From NCBI RefSeq assembly GCF_900102225.1, contig NZ_FNBF01000024.1, positions 1 through 32,361 on the forward strand: 32,361 bases of DNA. The letters are read 5' to 3'. The position numbers and the translations under genes were made by a program. Positions 8,478 through 15,902 of this stretch are shown here, one piece after another. Every line of letters starts with the position of its first letter. Position 1 is the first letter of the stretch. Below the pieces are notes generated by a model. That model did no database searches. It was not told the origin of the DNA and saw nothing but the letters and a program-made list of their open reading frames with translations. This DNA is from Eubacterium pyruvativorans. Lineage in GTDB: Bacteria; Bacillota; Clostridia; Peptostreptococcales; Anaerovoracaceae.

Positions 8478-8996
8478 TTAGACTTCTCCTCCAACCGCCG
8501 TCACGATCCGGCCCCTTCCATTCTTCTTCGCCGCATACAGGACGTCGTCCGCATCCTTATACACGGATTGAATACTCTGGTTTTCCGAAACCCACACGCA
8601 TCCTACCGAGCAGGTGATGGTGCGTCCATCGGGAAGCTCGATCGCGCAGATTGCATCCTTTATCTTCTCCACACGATCCATCGGATCCGGTCCGCCGGCA
8701 AGCACAGCGAACTCATCCCCGCCGATCCGTCCCACAGCGGCCTCCGCTTTCTCGAACCGGTCGTCTCCCCAGTAATAATAGTCATCATACACATGATCCA
8801 GATGATCGATGTGCGCCATGAAGTGGTAATGATTACTTTTCAGATAATTCCGGATCCGCTCCCGGTGAAAGAAATAGGCAAAAAAACCGGCGACCAGAAA
8901 AAAAGAAAACGCATTGAGTATATCCCCAGAAGCAACTGCGGAAGGGTTAATCACCCCCGTCAGAGAGAGCACCGCATAGATGCCCATCAGGACCAT
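8478..8996 (-). pseudogene. Degenerate membrane GGDEF (diguanylate cyclase-like) protein
   Basis: This 172-residue frame has a hydrophobic N-terminal part (two membrane segments, about 1-45) and a damaged GGDEF domain. The RIGGDEFAVLAGG signature and the later SVGCVWVSE and DADDVLYAAKKNGRGRI blocks are good. The segment HIDHLDHVYDDYYYWGDD is a worn version of the DxDxFKxxND region, with the first metal-binding Asp replaced by His and the Asn replaced by Tyr. The block before it (DxLTxLxNR) is absent, and about 35 residues seem missing between it and GGDEF. The frame continues upstream to about 9095 without a good start. It is most likely a non-functional remnant. Confidence 0.65.
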
Positions 8997-9242
8997 CAGA
9001 ATATGATTGAGGATCCGCGCCGACTTCCAGTTTTCTGCCGCAATCAGTCCCCTGCACGAACCGTACTGCTCCGGCGGGATGATGCAATCCTATTTACCTT
9101 CATTTTACACCACGGCACTGCACTTTTGTGAAGATTTAAAGGGGGAAAAAGTCGTAAATAATTCAAAAACAGGCACTTCTCTCTGCCTGTTCTCGAACGC
9201 ATGTCAGCGGATTTCGGCCTTCTGCCTGTTCCCCTGATACGT

Positions 9243-9266
9243 CTGCGCCCGGTTGCCCGGGCGCAG
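9243..9266. terminator. GC-rich hairpin behind lpd
   Basis: A perfect 10-bp stem (CTGCGCCCGG with CCGGGCGCAG, loop TTGC) lies 9 bp past the lpd stop. No T run follows on the minus strand, so it is either a weak terminator or an RNA-stabilising 3' hairpin that ends the aco operon. The upstream stretch 8997-9240 holds no recognisable gene apart from the frame extension of the GGDEF remnant. Confidence 0.5.
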
Positions 9267-9275
9267 CTACTGCGA

Positions 9276-10688
9276 TTAATGTTTCTTCGGCGGCATATTC
9301 AGAACTCTTCCCTGCAGATCCAGTGCTGCCTCCCGCACCGATTCTGAAACGGTCGGATGAGAATGGATCGTACTGATCAGTTCGTCCGCCGTCGCTTCCA
9401 GCCGGATGGCCAGCGCACCTTCCGAAATCAGGTCTGTCGCTCTCGGTCCGATGATGTGCATCCCGATTACCTGCTCATATTTCGCATCGGTGATAATCTT
9501 CACCAGGCCTTCTCCGCCATTCAGAATCAGCGATTTCCCGTTGGCTGATAGTGGGAAAACACCCACTTTATAATCCAGCCTCCGCTCTTTGCACTGTTCT
9601 TCTGTGAGGCCGACAGAAGCCGCTTCCGGCTCCACATAAACACAGGTGACGTTGGTGGATTCGTCATATTTCGCATTGATTCCCATGATATTTTCCGCCG
9701 CAATCTCTCCCATGACAGATGCGGTATGGGCAAGCTGGGCATGCCCGAAGACACAGTCTCCTATCGCATAGACTCCTCCGATATTCGTTTCCATGCGATC
9801 ATTGACCAGGATCCGTCCCCGGTCGTGATGGATTCCTCCCACTGCCAGATTCAGAGAATCCGTGTTAGCCCTTCGACCGACAGCAACCAGCACCTTTTCT
9901 GCATCGAAACGCACTTCCTTTCCGCCCTTTTCTCTGCAGATTACGGATGCTCCGTTCTCTGTATTTTTCACAGACTGTACAGGGCATTTTAGATGAAATT
10001 CGATTCCCATCTTCTGCATATGTGCGACAGCAATCTTCGTCAGGTCGGCATCCAGCATCGGCAGCATATGATCCAGCGCTTCCACCACTGTGACCCTTGT
10101 ACCGAAGCCTGCATAAGCACAGGCAATTTCCAATCCGATTACGCCGCCTCCGATGACAATCATGGATTCCGGAAGGTGATCCAGTGATAATGCTCCGGTG
10201 GAATCGATGCAGGCCGGGCATTCCTTCAGGCCGGGAATCGGCGGCAAAACGTTAACGGATCCGGTCGCTACAATGACTGCATCGGAATCCGGTGTTTCCG
10301 CACTGCCGTCTGTCTTCAGAATTTCGACTTTCTTCTCACCGACGAACCGGGCCTGTCCCTCCAGAATGCGAATGCGATTCGCTTTCAGAAGTCCACCGAC
10401 CCCGTTGACCAGACGCTTCGAAATTTCCGATTTATGCCTGATCACCTGGGGAAAATCAATTCCCATTCCTTCTATATGAATTCCTATGTCTTCTGCCTGA
10501 CTGCGGATCTGTTCCGCCAGCTCCGCACTGTGAATCAGACATTTGGTCGGGATGCAGCCCACGTTCAGGCAGGTTCCGCCGAGATGTTCCTTCTCAACCA
10601 GAGTCACTTCTGCACTAAGCTGCGCTGCACGGATCGCTGCGATATATCCGCCCGGGCCGCCTCCTATGATTAATACTTTCTTCGCCAC
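9276..10688 (-). CDS. lpd: Dihydrolipoyl dehydrogenase, E3 of the acetoin dehydrogenase complex
   Basis: This 470-residue flavoprotein reoxidises dihydrolipoyl groups on E2 with NAD+. The FAD-binding GGGPGGYIAAIRAAQL motif is at residues 9-24. The redox-active disulfide is in GGTCLNVGCIPTKC (Cys40, Cys45), the NAD-binding GGGVIGLE lies near 180, the second FAD motif includes YAIGDC, and the C-terminal HSHPTVSE carries the catalytic His-Glu pair. Length is normal and, unlike some E3 proteins, there is no fused lipoyl domain. The start is GTG at 10688 behind an AAGGTAGGTGG site. It lies 18 bp after acoC, so it is the last gene of the operon. Confidence 0.95.
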   Translation of the reverse strand: MAKKVLIIGGGPGGYIAAIRAAQLSAEVTLVEKEHLGGTCLNVGCIPTKCLIHSAELAEQIRSQAEDIGIHIEGMGIDFPQVIRHKSEISKRLVNGVGGLLKANRIRILEGQARFVGEKKVEILKTDGSAETPDSDAVIVATGSVNVLPPIPGLKECPACIDSTGALSLDHLPESMIVIGGGVIGLEIACAYAGFGTRVTVVEALDHMLPMLDADLTKIAVAHMQKMGIEFHLKCPVQSVKNTENGASVICREKGGKEVRFDAEKVLVAVGRRANTDSLNLAVGGIHHDRGRILVNDRMETNIGGVYAIGDCVFGHAQLAHTASVMGEIAAENIMGINAKYDESTNVTCVYVEPEAASVGLTEEQCKERRLDYKVGVFPLSANGKSLILNGGEGLVKIITDAKYEQVIGMHIIGPRATDLISEGALAIRLEATADELISTIHSHPTVSESVREAALDLQGRVLNMPPKKH

Positions 10689-10706
10689 GGCAGACCACCT
10701 ACCTTT

Positions 10707-12014
10707 CTATGACATCAGCAGATACGGATTTTCCAGTATTTCTGCAACCCGCTGCAGGAATCTCGACGCCTTCACACCGTCTATGACCCTGTGATCTGCC
10801 GTCAGACTCAGGTTCATGATCGGCCGGATTACGATTTCTCCATTTCTCACAACCGGCGTGTCTACGATATCGCAGACCCCCAGAATCGCCAGTTCCGGCT
10901 GATTGATGATCGGCGAGAAGGAAGTGATTCCGTATGGTCCCAGACTGGAGATCGTAAAGGTTCCGCCTGTAATATCCTCCAGTGCAACGTCACCGTTTCT
11001 GGTTTTCCGGATCAGTGCATCCATTTCCCGGGAAATTTCAGTCAAACTCTTTTCTTCACAGCGCTTCACATTCGGAACGATCAGCCCGTCACCCTTTGCC
11101 ACTGCCAGGCCCACATTGGCATGCCTGTGGTGTGTCAGCATATTGTCCGAGAAACTGCCGTTGACATCCGGAATCTCCATCAATACACGGGCGCAGACCT
11201 TCATCAGAATATGATTATAGGTGATCTTCAACCCCTGGTTTCCCATTGCATCTTTCAGACGGCGGCGCATTTCCTTCGCTTCCGTCATGTCCACCGGTCT
11301 CGTGTAAGTGACCCGCGGAGAAATATGCCAGGATTCCGTCATATTCTTCGCAATGCTGCGGCGAAGAGGATCGACTTTCTTCGGAGGCAGATCATTATCA
11401 TCCTCCTCAGGCGGAGCAGAATGCGCTGCAGCCTCCACATCCGCCTTCATAATCCGTTTTCCCGGTGATCCCGCACCATTCAGATCCACCCCCAGATCCG
11501 CAGCAGCCTTCACGGCTGCCGGACTGGCTTTCGGACCCGCTTTTAGATATTGTTCAACATCTTCTATCTTGATTCTCCCATTCGGCCCGGTTCCGGTCAC
11601 AAGAGAAAGATCAATGCCCTTCTCTCTTGCCAGTTTTTTTGCTGCCGGGGATGCTTTCACCTGGTCGGAGGCCGGGGAAGAACCGGCAGAAGGCCCGGAA
11701 GCCGCAGATGGCTCTGCCGACGGTTCATTCTCCGCAGGGGTCGGAGAAGCGTTCTCCTCATCCGGAATGCTCTCTCCGGCCGCTCCGATATAAGCCACAA
11801 CGGAATACACATCCACCGTTGTTCCCTCCGGGACGATGATCTTCAGAATCGTTCCGTCGTGCTGGCTTTCCACATCATTTGTAATCTTATCGGTAGAAGC
11901 GGTGAACAGAATATCTCCGGTTTTCACCGTGTCGCCCTCTTTCACTTTCCATTCCTCCACCGTACCCTCTGTCATCGTCATGCCCATCTTCGGCATCAGA
12001 ATTTTTTCTGCCAT
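10707..12014 (-). CDS. acoC: Dihydrolipoamide acetyltransferase, E2 of the acetoin dehydrogenase complex
   Basis: This 435-residue E2 core enzyme transfers the acetyl group from E1 to CoA. The lipoyl domain spans about 2-78, with the modified lysine in STDKITNDVES (Lys43). An Ala/Pro/Ser-rich linker follows (80-120), then an E3/E1-binding domain (121-158, SPAAKKLAREKGIDLSLV) and a second similar block (162-197, SPAAVKAAADLGVDLNG, with GKRIMKADVE). The catalytic domain begins about 210 and has DHRVIDG (407-413). Two tandem binding-like domains are unusual. An upstream ATG at 12032 would place the AAGGAGG site inside the gene, so 12014 is chosen. It lies 19 bp after acoX. Confidence 0.93.
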   Translation of the reverse strand: MAEKILMPKMGMTMTEGTVEEWKVKEGDTVKTGDILFTASTDKITNDVESQHDGTILKIIVPEGTTVDVYSVVAYIGAAGESIPDEENASPTPAENEPSAEPSAASGPSAGSSPASDQVKASPAAKKLAREKGIDLSLVTGTGPNGRIKIEDVEQYLKAGPKASPAAVKAAADLGVDLNGAGSPGKRIMKADVEAAAHSAPPEEDDNDLPPKKVDPLRRSIAKNMTESWHISPRVTYTRPVDMTEAKEMRRRLKDAMGNQGLKITYNHILMKVCARVLMEIPDVNGSFSDNMLTHHRHANVGLAVAKGDGLIVPNVKRCEEKSLTEISREMDALIRKTRNGDVALEDITGGTFTISSLGPYGITSFSPIINQPELAILGVCDIVDTPVVRNGEIVIRPIMNLSLTADHRVIDGVKASRFLQRVAEILENPYLLMS

Positions 12015-12033
12015 CGTTTCATCCTCCTTCAAT

Positions 12034-13047
12034 TCACCGGTTGAACAGTCCTCTGCGGACTCCCTCTTCCAGTGCTTCTCTGATTTTTACCCGAAGCGGT
12101 CCGTTCCTCGTGATAACGAACGTCAGCGATTCACCGGCATTCGCACGCACCTCCCGTTCACCATCCAGAGCGATCATGCAGTTTTTTCTCACCTTGTATT
12201 CATATGGAACTCCCACCGGAAGCTCTCTTCGCTCCAGCACGTCCAGATCTGTCAGCATTCCTGCGGCAATCGGCGCTTTCACACTCCATTTCGGAATCTG
12301 ATTTTTCTTCTCTGAACCCCGGAGAAGGATCATCAGTCCCCGATCTTCTTCCTCTGTGACAACGCCCATGCATCCGGCCGCTGCCGAAAATCCGATGCTC
12401 GCCGGGTGACACCGGGTGACGAAGACTCGTTCAATTTTCTCCGGATCCCATATTGCCCTGGAGCCAACCCAGAGATCATCAGAAATCACCGCATCAATCA
12501 GGGCGATGTCCAGGAGTTCTCCGTTTCTCCAGATCTCAATTCTCTTGTCCCGGATACAGCAGCTCTCCGGATCACGCATCCCCGCAATCAGCCCTGCCGC
12601 CATTCCGGCAACCGTTCCCTCTGTCATCTGCGGATACACATTATTCGTTCCGGTGGATACCGGAAGAATCGGCGTGTCATGCACACTCTTCGCAGCTGCC
12701 CGGCTGGTTCCGTCTCCGCCCAGGATTACAATGCACCCGACGCCCATTTCTTCCATAATTCTCGCACTGTTTACAGTATCCTCCTGGGACTGTCTGTAGG
12801 GAATCTGAAGGACTTCACAATTCGCTGTCAGTCTCCCGTCAATGGTGAGGTCATCGACGACGACCCAGCCGAACTGGAAACTGTCCGGCATGAAGTAAAA
12901 ATGGTCTGTTCCCATCGACTGAGCGGCCAGAACAATCCGCTTCACGATGTTTACCTTCTCCTGATTATCGATTGTCGTTGCATAGGACACGAGACGCCGG
13001 ATGTCTTTGCCCGATGCCGGATTCGCTATGATACCGATACTGGACAT
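12034..13047 (-). CDS. acoX: AcoX-like protein (NAD kinase-fold, acetoin catabolism)
   Basis: This 337-residue protein is of the ATP-NAD kinase-like family found in acetoin gene clusters as AcoX. It starts SSIGIIANPASGKDIRRLV and has the NAD-kinase motif GGDGTSRAA at 110-118, followed by PVSTGTNNVYP (the family's TGTxN loop). The role of AcoX in acetoin breakdown has not been settled biochemically, as far as I know. The start at 13047 has AAAGGAG upstream; the longer frame from 13083 has no such site. It follows acoB after a 171-bp gap that holds two strong hairpins, and precedes acoC by 19 bp. Confidence 0.88.
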   Translation of the reverse strand: MSSIGIIANPASGKDIRRLVSYATTIDNQEKVNIVKRIVLAAQSMGTDHFYFMPDSFQFGWVVVDDLTIDGRLTANCEVLQIPYRQSQEDTVNSARIMEEMGVGCIVILGGDGTSRAAAKSVHDTPILPVSTGTNNVYPQMTEGTVAGMAAGLIAGMRDPESCCIRDKRIEIWRNGELLDIALIDAVISDDLWVGSRAIWDPEKIERVFVTRCHPASIGFSAAAGCMGVVTEEEDRGLMILLRGSEKKNQIPKWSVKAPIAAGMLTDLDVLERRELPVGVPYEYKVRKNCMIALDGEREVRANAGESLTFVITRNGPLRVKIREALEEGVRRGLFNR

Positions 13048-13110
13048 GTCTGGTCTCCTTTCCGGTTTTCTGCGCCCCTTCAATGGGCTTTTCAGAGATG
13101 ATTGTCAAGA

Positions 13111-13153
13111 CAAAGGGCTGTCTCCAGCCTTTCAGTCACAGAGCAGCCCTTTG
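13111..13153 (-). promoter_or_regulatory. Intra-operon hairpin between acoB and acoX
   Basis: Perfect 10-bp arms CAAAGGGCTG (13111-13120) and CAGCCCTTTG (13144-13153) enclose a 23-nt loop. In the minus-strand transcript it follows the hairpin at 13192-13217 and precedes the acoX ribosome site. Only TCTTG follows, so it is not a classical terminator. It may set the relative amounts of acoAB and acoXC-lpd mRNA by partial termination or processing. Confidence 0.5.
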
Positions 13154-13191
13154 CAGCCAGAAACACGGATCGGTTCCTGTTCTTTTCATTC

Positions 13192-13217
13192 CCGCCGGCT
13201 GTGCAGCGGGCCGGCGG
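13192..13217 (-). promoter_or_regulatory. GC-rich hairpin directly after the acoB stop codon
   Basis: The 8-bp arms CCGCCGGC (13192-13199) and GCCGGCGG (13210-13217) begin one base after the acoB stop. No T run follows. Such a structure right behind a stop codon usually protects the upstream mRNA from 3' decay; this is inferred. Confidence 0.45.
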
Positions 13218-13218
13218 A

Positions 13219-14193
13219 TTATGATTCACGCTGCGCTTTGACAGCATTGACAATGTCCACAGTCTGCGGCAGGAACTGATCCTCCAGGATCGGTGTAAAC
13301 GGAATCGGTGTATTCAGTCCGCATACCCGCCTGCATGGCGTATCCAGGGAATCGAACAATTCCTCTGCAACGAATGCGGAGATTTCACCGGCATAACCGC
13401 CTCTCTTGAATTCTTCAGAGGTAATCACCACATTATGGGTCTTGGCAACAGACTGTGCGATGAGATCCTTGTCCAGAGGATAGAGCGTTCTCGGATCCAG
13501 CACCTCTGCCGAAATCCCCTCTTTTTCCAATTCTTTCGCAGCATCCAGAGCCTTGAACACCTGATATCCGTAAGCGATGATAGTGACATCCGAACCTTCT
13601 TTCTTGATATCACCTTTCCCCAGCGGAATCGGGTCGAACGAACTCACTTCTCCTTTTTGTCCATAAGCCACCTTGTGTTCGAAGAAAACCACCGGGTTAT
13701 TATCATCAATCGATGCAAGCAGCAGACCCAGCGCATCCTGCGGCGTTGACGGGAATACTACTTTCAGCCCCGGAACATGTGTCAGCCATGCCTCCATGGA
13801 CTTGCAGTGCTGCGCCGCACCCTGCACGCCCGCACCATTGACCGTCCGGACCACCATCGGCAGTTCAATCTTTCCGCCAAACATATAATGCATGAAGGCG
13901 GCGTTATTCACCAGCTGGTCCATCGCAACCGTGATGAAGTCATCCATCATAATCTCAGCGATCGGACGGAGTCCCGTTGCCGCAGAACCGGTGGCTGCAC
14001 CGATAATTGCGCCCTCGGAAATCGGGGTGTCCCTGACCCGCTCCGGTCCGAACTCATCAAACATTCCTGCAGAAACGCCGAAACATCCTCCGAATTTCCC
14101 TACATCTTCACCAAACAGCAGTACATTCGGATCCTCGCGCATTCTGATGCTCATTGCCTCACGAATCGCTTCCATAACGCTCATAGTCTTCAT
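13219..14193 (-). CDS. acoB: Acetoin dehydrogenase E1 component, beta subunit
   Basis: This 324-residue thiamine-diphosphate E1 beta subunit pairs with AcoA to cleave acetoin and pass the acetyl unit to lipoyl-E2. The N-terminal half has the EAIREAMSIRMREDPNVLLFGEDVG block, with the cofactor-binding Glu in DTPISEGAIIGAATGSA. The C-terminal transketolase-like domain has AEVLDPRTLYPLDKD and the VVITSEEFKRGGYAGE region. Length is typical (about 325-340). Its ATG overlaps the acoA stop (ATGA), so the two E1 subunits are translationally coupled. Acetoin rather than pyruvate is inferred from acoX, acoR and the dehydrogenase nearby; substrate cannot be read from this gene alone. Confidence 0.93.
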   Translation of the reverse strand: MKTMSVMEAIREAMSIRMREDPNVLLFGEDVGKFGGCFGVSAGMFDEFGPERVRDTPISEGAIIGAATGSAATGLRPIAEIMMDDFITVAMDQLVNNAAFMHYMFGGKIELPMVVRTVNGAGVQGAAQHCKSMEAWLTHVPGLKVVFPSTPQDALGLLLASIDDNNPVVFFEHKVAYGQKGEVSSFDPIPLGKGDIKKEGSDVTIIAYGYQVFKALDAAKELEKEGISAEVLDPRTLYPLDKDLIAQSVAKTHNVVITSEEFKRGGYAGEISAFVAEELFDSLDTPCRRVCGLNTPIPFTPILEDQFLPQTVDIVNAVKAQRES

Positions 14194-15176
14194 CTTACGC
14201 GCACCTCCTCCACGATATCTGTGTAGACATCTTTCGCAACATCCTCCGGCGCAGGATACGGGCTGGCATCTGCGAAAGCCTTCGCCGCTTCGATTTCATC
14301 ATCAATGTTCTGATCCATCTGATCCATCTCTGCTTCCGTCATGACGTTATTCTCCGAAAGGAACTTGCGATAGCGCTTCGCGGGCTCCTTCTCAAGCCAC
14401 TCCTCCTGTTCCTTCGGATCCTTGTAAACGGACGGATCTCCTTCGAAGTGACCTCTCCATCTCCAGGTCTTGCACTCAATCAGTGTAGGGCCCTGACCCT
14501 TCCTGGCCCGTGCAACAGCCTCATTTGCAGCTTCATAAACTGCCATTACATCATTTCCGTCTACTGCCACGCCCGGGATGCCGTATGCAGCGGCCCGATC
14601 TGCAATATCCTTGATTGCCTGATGACGGGACTGGCTCATAGAAATTCCGAAATGATTGTTTTCACATACGAAGATTACCGGCAGTTTCCAGATGGATGCC
14701 ATATTCAGCGCCTCATGGAAGGTCCCCTGATTAGTGGAACCGTCACCGAAGAAGCACACGCATACCTGATCTGTTCCGCGGTACTTGCAGGAAAGGCCCG
14801 CTCCGACTGCGATATCCTGACCTGCGCCGACGATACCGTTCGCCCCCAGGATCCCCAGATCCCTGTCCGCAATATGCATGGAACCGCCCTTGCCCTTGCA
14901 ATATCCGTCAGACTTTCCGTAAAGCTCTGCCATCATGTATTTCATATCACCGCCCTTGGCGATGATATGGCCATGACCTCTGTGTGTACTCGTAATAAAG
15001 TCGTCCTTCCTCAGATTCTCGCAGACGCCTGTCGCAATCGCTTCCTCTCCCAGGTAGAGATGAAGGAATCCGACGATTTTTCCATTGGCGAAATCGTTCT
15101 GGGCGTTCAGTTCGAACTTACGAATCCGCATCATCGTTTGATACATATGCTGCATCTGTTCTTTAGAAACGTTCAT
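14190..15176 (-). CDS. acoA: Acetoin dehydrogenase E1 component, alpha subunit
   Basis: This 328-residue E1 alpha subunit binds thiamine diphosphate. The TPP motif runs from GDGSTNQGTFHEALN (144-158) to VIFVCENN (167-174). Substrate-channel residues sit in STHRGHGHIIAKG (63-75), and the phosphorylation-loop-like SMSQSRHQ follows. Length and order fit AcoA. AGGAGGAGGG stands before the ATG. It lies 60 bp downstream of the Lin0512-family gene and overlaps acoB by four bases, so it belongs to the operon run from the -24/-12-like promoter near 15660. Confidence 0.93.
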   Translation of the reverse strand: MNVSKEQMQHMYQTMMRIRKFELNAQNDFANGKIVGFLHLYLGEEAIATGVCENLRKDDFITSTHRGHGHIIAKGGDMKYMMAELYGKSDGYCKGKGGSMHIADRDLGILGANGIVGAGQDIAVGAGLSCKYRGTDQVCVCFFGDGSTNQGTFHEALNMASIWKLPVIFVCENNHFGISMSQSRHQAIKDIADRAAAYGIPGVAVDGNDVMAVYEAANEAVARARKGQGPTLIECKTWRWRGHFEGDPSVYKDPKEQEEWLEKEPAKRYRKFLSENNVMTEAEMDQMDQNIDDEIEAAKAFADASPYPAPEDVAKDVYTDIVEEVRVR

Positions 15177-15236
15177 ACTTAACCCTCCTCCTATATCATT
15201 TCAGACGATTGAATATCCTCTCTTCGAAAACCGGAA

Positions 15237-15599
15237 TCATTCCTTCCGGATTTCCACCTCCACACAGGCCAATGCCGCTTCAATGCTGTCGTCGGCATCA
15301 CCGAAGTCAGGCACATACAGCCCCGGCACATGAAGTCCGCCTTCCGTGACACGCACATCCACGGTTCCTACCGGCAGCTGAGCCGCCACCCGGTCGATGT
15401 CCACTTCCGCAGGCCGCGGCACTGCACAGGTGACGTGAACATAGACCCCTTCATTGAGATCACTGATTCCCAGAATTTCATCCAGTCCGCAGAGACAACT
15501 CCGGGACACGGCGTCCTTCACCGCCTTGCAGGCGGCCTTAGTTACATCCTGTCCATGGAAGTCTGTCCCCATTCCGAACTCGATAATGTAACGCCCCAT
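15237..15599 (-). CDS. Lin0512 family protein, first gene of the aco operon
   Basis: This 120-residue protein resembles the uncharacterised Lin0512 family: a start MGRYIIEFGMGTDFHGQDVT, then KAACKAVKDAVSRSCLCGL and a conserved tail with ALACVEVEI. The family's biochemical function is not known to me; members are seen near acetoin or 2-oxoacid dehydrogenase genes. An ATG two codons upstream (15605) is too close to GGGAGGG to be used, so 15599 is chosen. It is the first gene after the predicted sigma-54 promoter, with about 50 nt of leader, and lies 60 bp before acoA. Co-expression with the complex suggests an accessory role. Confidence 0.8.
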   Translation of the reverse strand: MGRYIIEFGMGTDFHGQDVTKAACKAVKDAVSRSCLCGLDEILGISDLNEGVYVHVTCAVPRPAEVDIDRVAAQLPVGTVDVRVTEGGLHVPGLYVPDFGDADDSIEAALACVEVEIRKE

Positions 15600-15649
15600 C
15601 TTCATCCCTCCCTTTTTCGGGTCACCTTCCCGTCCGATCGATTCTCACT

Positions 15650-15687
15650 AAAAAAACAAGCAAATTCCGTGCGAACTTGCCTGTTTT
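15650..15687 (-). terminator. Intrinsic terminator of acoR
   Basis: In the minus-strand RNA, bases 15683-15673 pair with 15667-15657 (11 pairs including two G-U), with a GCACG loop, followed by seven U residues (A run 15650-15656). Further A-U pairs extend into the U tract. It is 216 nt past the acoR stop. The stem and loop contain the -24/-12-like promoter motif described separately. A weaker U run on the plus strand makes it possibly two-sided. Confidence 0.75.
15659..15675 (-). promoter_or_regulatory. Predicted sigma-54 (-24/-12) promoter of the aco operon
   Basis: Minus-strand TTCGCACGGAATTTGCT matches the sigma-54 consensus YTGGCACGRNNNTTGCW at every defined position except one: the first G of the -24 GG is C. 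The -24/-12 spacing is exact. Transcription would start near 15648, about 50 nt before the Lin0512-family gene. A sigma-54 activator (acoR) and rpoN are both adjacent, which supports the call. The mismatch is at a normally invariant base, so use by the local RpoN needs testing. Confidence 0.65.
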
Positions 15688-15779
15688 CATAAAAATAATT
15701 AAATTTTTTCAATCGTCGCTTCTCGTTTGACTGTAAAATACAACTATTCAGAAATCATAGCACATCAAAATTTCTCTGA

Positions 15780-15801
15780 GATGTATTTATGAAAATACAT
15801 C
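15780..15801. promoter_or_regulatory. Dyad TGTAT-N8-ATACA upstream of the aco promoter (candidate AcoR enhancer)
   Basis: The 9-bp arms GATGTATTT and AAATACATC enclose four bases. Its centre is about 120 bp upstream of the -24 element, a normal distance for a sigma-54 activator site. The core TGTAT-N8-ATACA recurs over the acoR promoter (18030-18047) and beside the dehydrogenase promoter (18194-18217). The AT-rich DNA between it and the promoter could bend. Binding by AcoR is inferred. Confidence 0.6.
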
Positions 15802-15825
15802 GATCAAGTGATTCCTATACCGTTT

Positions 15826-15874
15826 TTCTCAATATTCTCACGATAATTCGCATTTCCAATTGAGAATCTCTCAA
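15826..15874. repeat. Cluster of TTCTCAA / TTGAGAA motifs
   Basis: TTCTCAA occurs at 15826-15832 and a near copy, TTCTCAC, at 15835-15841. An inverted pair TTGAGA-N3-TCTCAA lies at 15860-15874. The same heptamer occurs four times between acoR and the dehydrogenase gene (18061, 18083, 18133, 18243). The cluster lies in the 303-bp gap 15600-15902, whose other contents are the terminator, promoter and dyad listed here. Confidence 0.5.
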
Positions 15875-15902
15875 ACCGGTCTCTCCACCATGAAATGTGA
15901 GA

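Noticed and set aside
9007-9237. A 76-codon plus-strand frame between the GGDEF remnant and lpd
   Set aside because: No ribosome site and no recognisable family; partly antisense to the GGDEF frame extension.
9276-14193. Reading the E1/E2/E3 genes as pyruvate dehydrogenase
   Set aside because: The presence of acoX, an AcoR-type sigma-54 activator and a GldA-type dehydrogenase, and the order acoA-acoB-acoX-acoC-lpd, favour acetoin; the E1 sequences alone do not decide it.
15671-15681. A second possible -24 element, AGGCA, within the acoR terminator
   Set aside because: Spacing to a GC dinucleotide is wrong (the bases 10 nt after GG read CG), so the TCGCACG site with exact spacing is preferred.
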